A DNA stretch of 5,681 nt from Gammaproteobacteria bacterium (GTDB taxonomy: Bacteria; Pseudomonadota; Gammaproteobacteria; Chromatiales; Chromatiaceae): assembly GCA_015767355.1 (NCBI GenBank), contig JADWMH010000073.1, forward strand, positions 1 through 5,681, given 5' to 3'. The notes beneath the pieces are model-generated. The model had not been told where the DNA came from. It saw nothing but the letters and a program-made list of their open reading frames with translations, and ran no database searches. A program made the position numbers and the translations under genes. Position 1 is the first letter of the stretch. Every line of letters starts with the position of its first letter. This document shows, one piece after another, positions 5,542 to 5,681 of this stretch.

Positions 5542-5681
5542 AAGTTTTAGGTTGTTAGGTTTTATGAATGAGGTTTTAAGGGAGCCTCGGATTATCCATT
5601 GCACCCTATCATTGCGAACGAAGCTTGGTAATAGCACTATAGCCGGATACCTAAAACCTAAAACTTAACAACTTAAAACTT
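5542..5681. repeat. Inverted-repeat element upstream of lysS, possibly continuing past the window
   Basis: The arms 5542-5564 and 5659-5681 are inverted copies matching at 21 of 23 positions, built of AAGTTTTAGG-like units. Related GGTTTTAAG units lie just outside or inside the left arm (5537-5544 and 5572-5580). The interior (5565-5658) has no gene but holds TGCACCCTAT and CATTGCGAACGAAGC, fragments that resemble sequence around 2009-2065. The right arm reaches the last base, so the true end is unknown. Confidence 0.55.

Overview
The window looks like chromosomal DNA from a gammaproteobacterium. The evidence is a tRNA-Gly(GCC)/tRNA-Cys(GCA)/tRNA-Leu(UAA) cluster in the same order as the glyW-cysT-leuZ operon of enteric bacteria, all with encoded CCA ends, plus a class II LysRS, a YheT-type hydrolase and a monofunctional peptidoglycan glycosyltransferase of ordinary gammaproteobacterial type. 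A cysteine-poor DsrC/TusE relative makes a sulfur-metabolising lineage plausible, but that is inference; species cannot be read from this sequence.

Layout. Positions 1-476 (minus) hold the N-terminal two thirds of triosephosphate isomerase, cut by the window edge. Positions 530-1009 (minus) carry the tRNAs, read in the order Gly, Cys, Leu from a strong sigma70-type promoter at 1022-1049, and tpiA follows in the same direction. A 189-bp imperfect palindrome (737-925) fills the spacer between tRNA-Gly and tRNA-Cys. Positions 1143-1273 contain two imperfect hairpin repeats. The only convincing plus-strand gene, a 116-aa DsrC-like protein (1437-1787), follows with its own promoter and a perfect 12-bp dyad at the expected transcription start. 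Positions 1788-2085 have no gene and are packed with nested inverted repeats. Positions 2086-3757 (minus) form a two-gene unit, mtgA then yheT. A 159-bp element with terminal CACGAAGA-type repeats (3800-3958) separates it from lysS (3979-5481, minus). Upstream of lysS are an extended -10 promoter and another inverted-repeat element running to the window end.

How the genes relate. The coding content is mostly housekeeping: glycolysis, tRNA supply and charging, and cell-wall glycan synthesis. There is no sign of a phage, transposase, defence island or CRISPR array. The unusual parts are the DsrC-like protein, which lacks both C-terminal functional cysteines but has an internal CxxC, and the intergenic space, where nearly every gap holds a different family of short palindromic, protein-free repeat.
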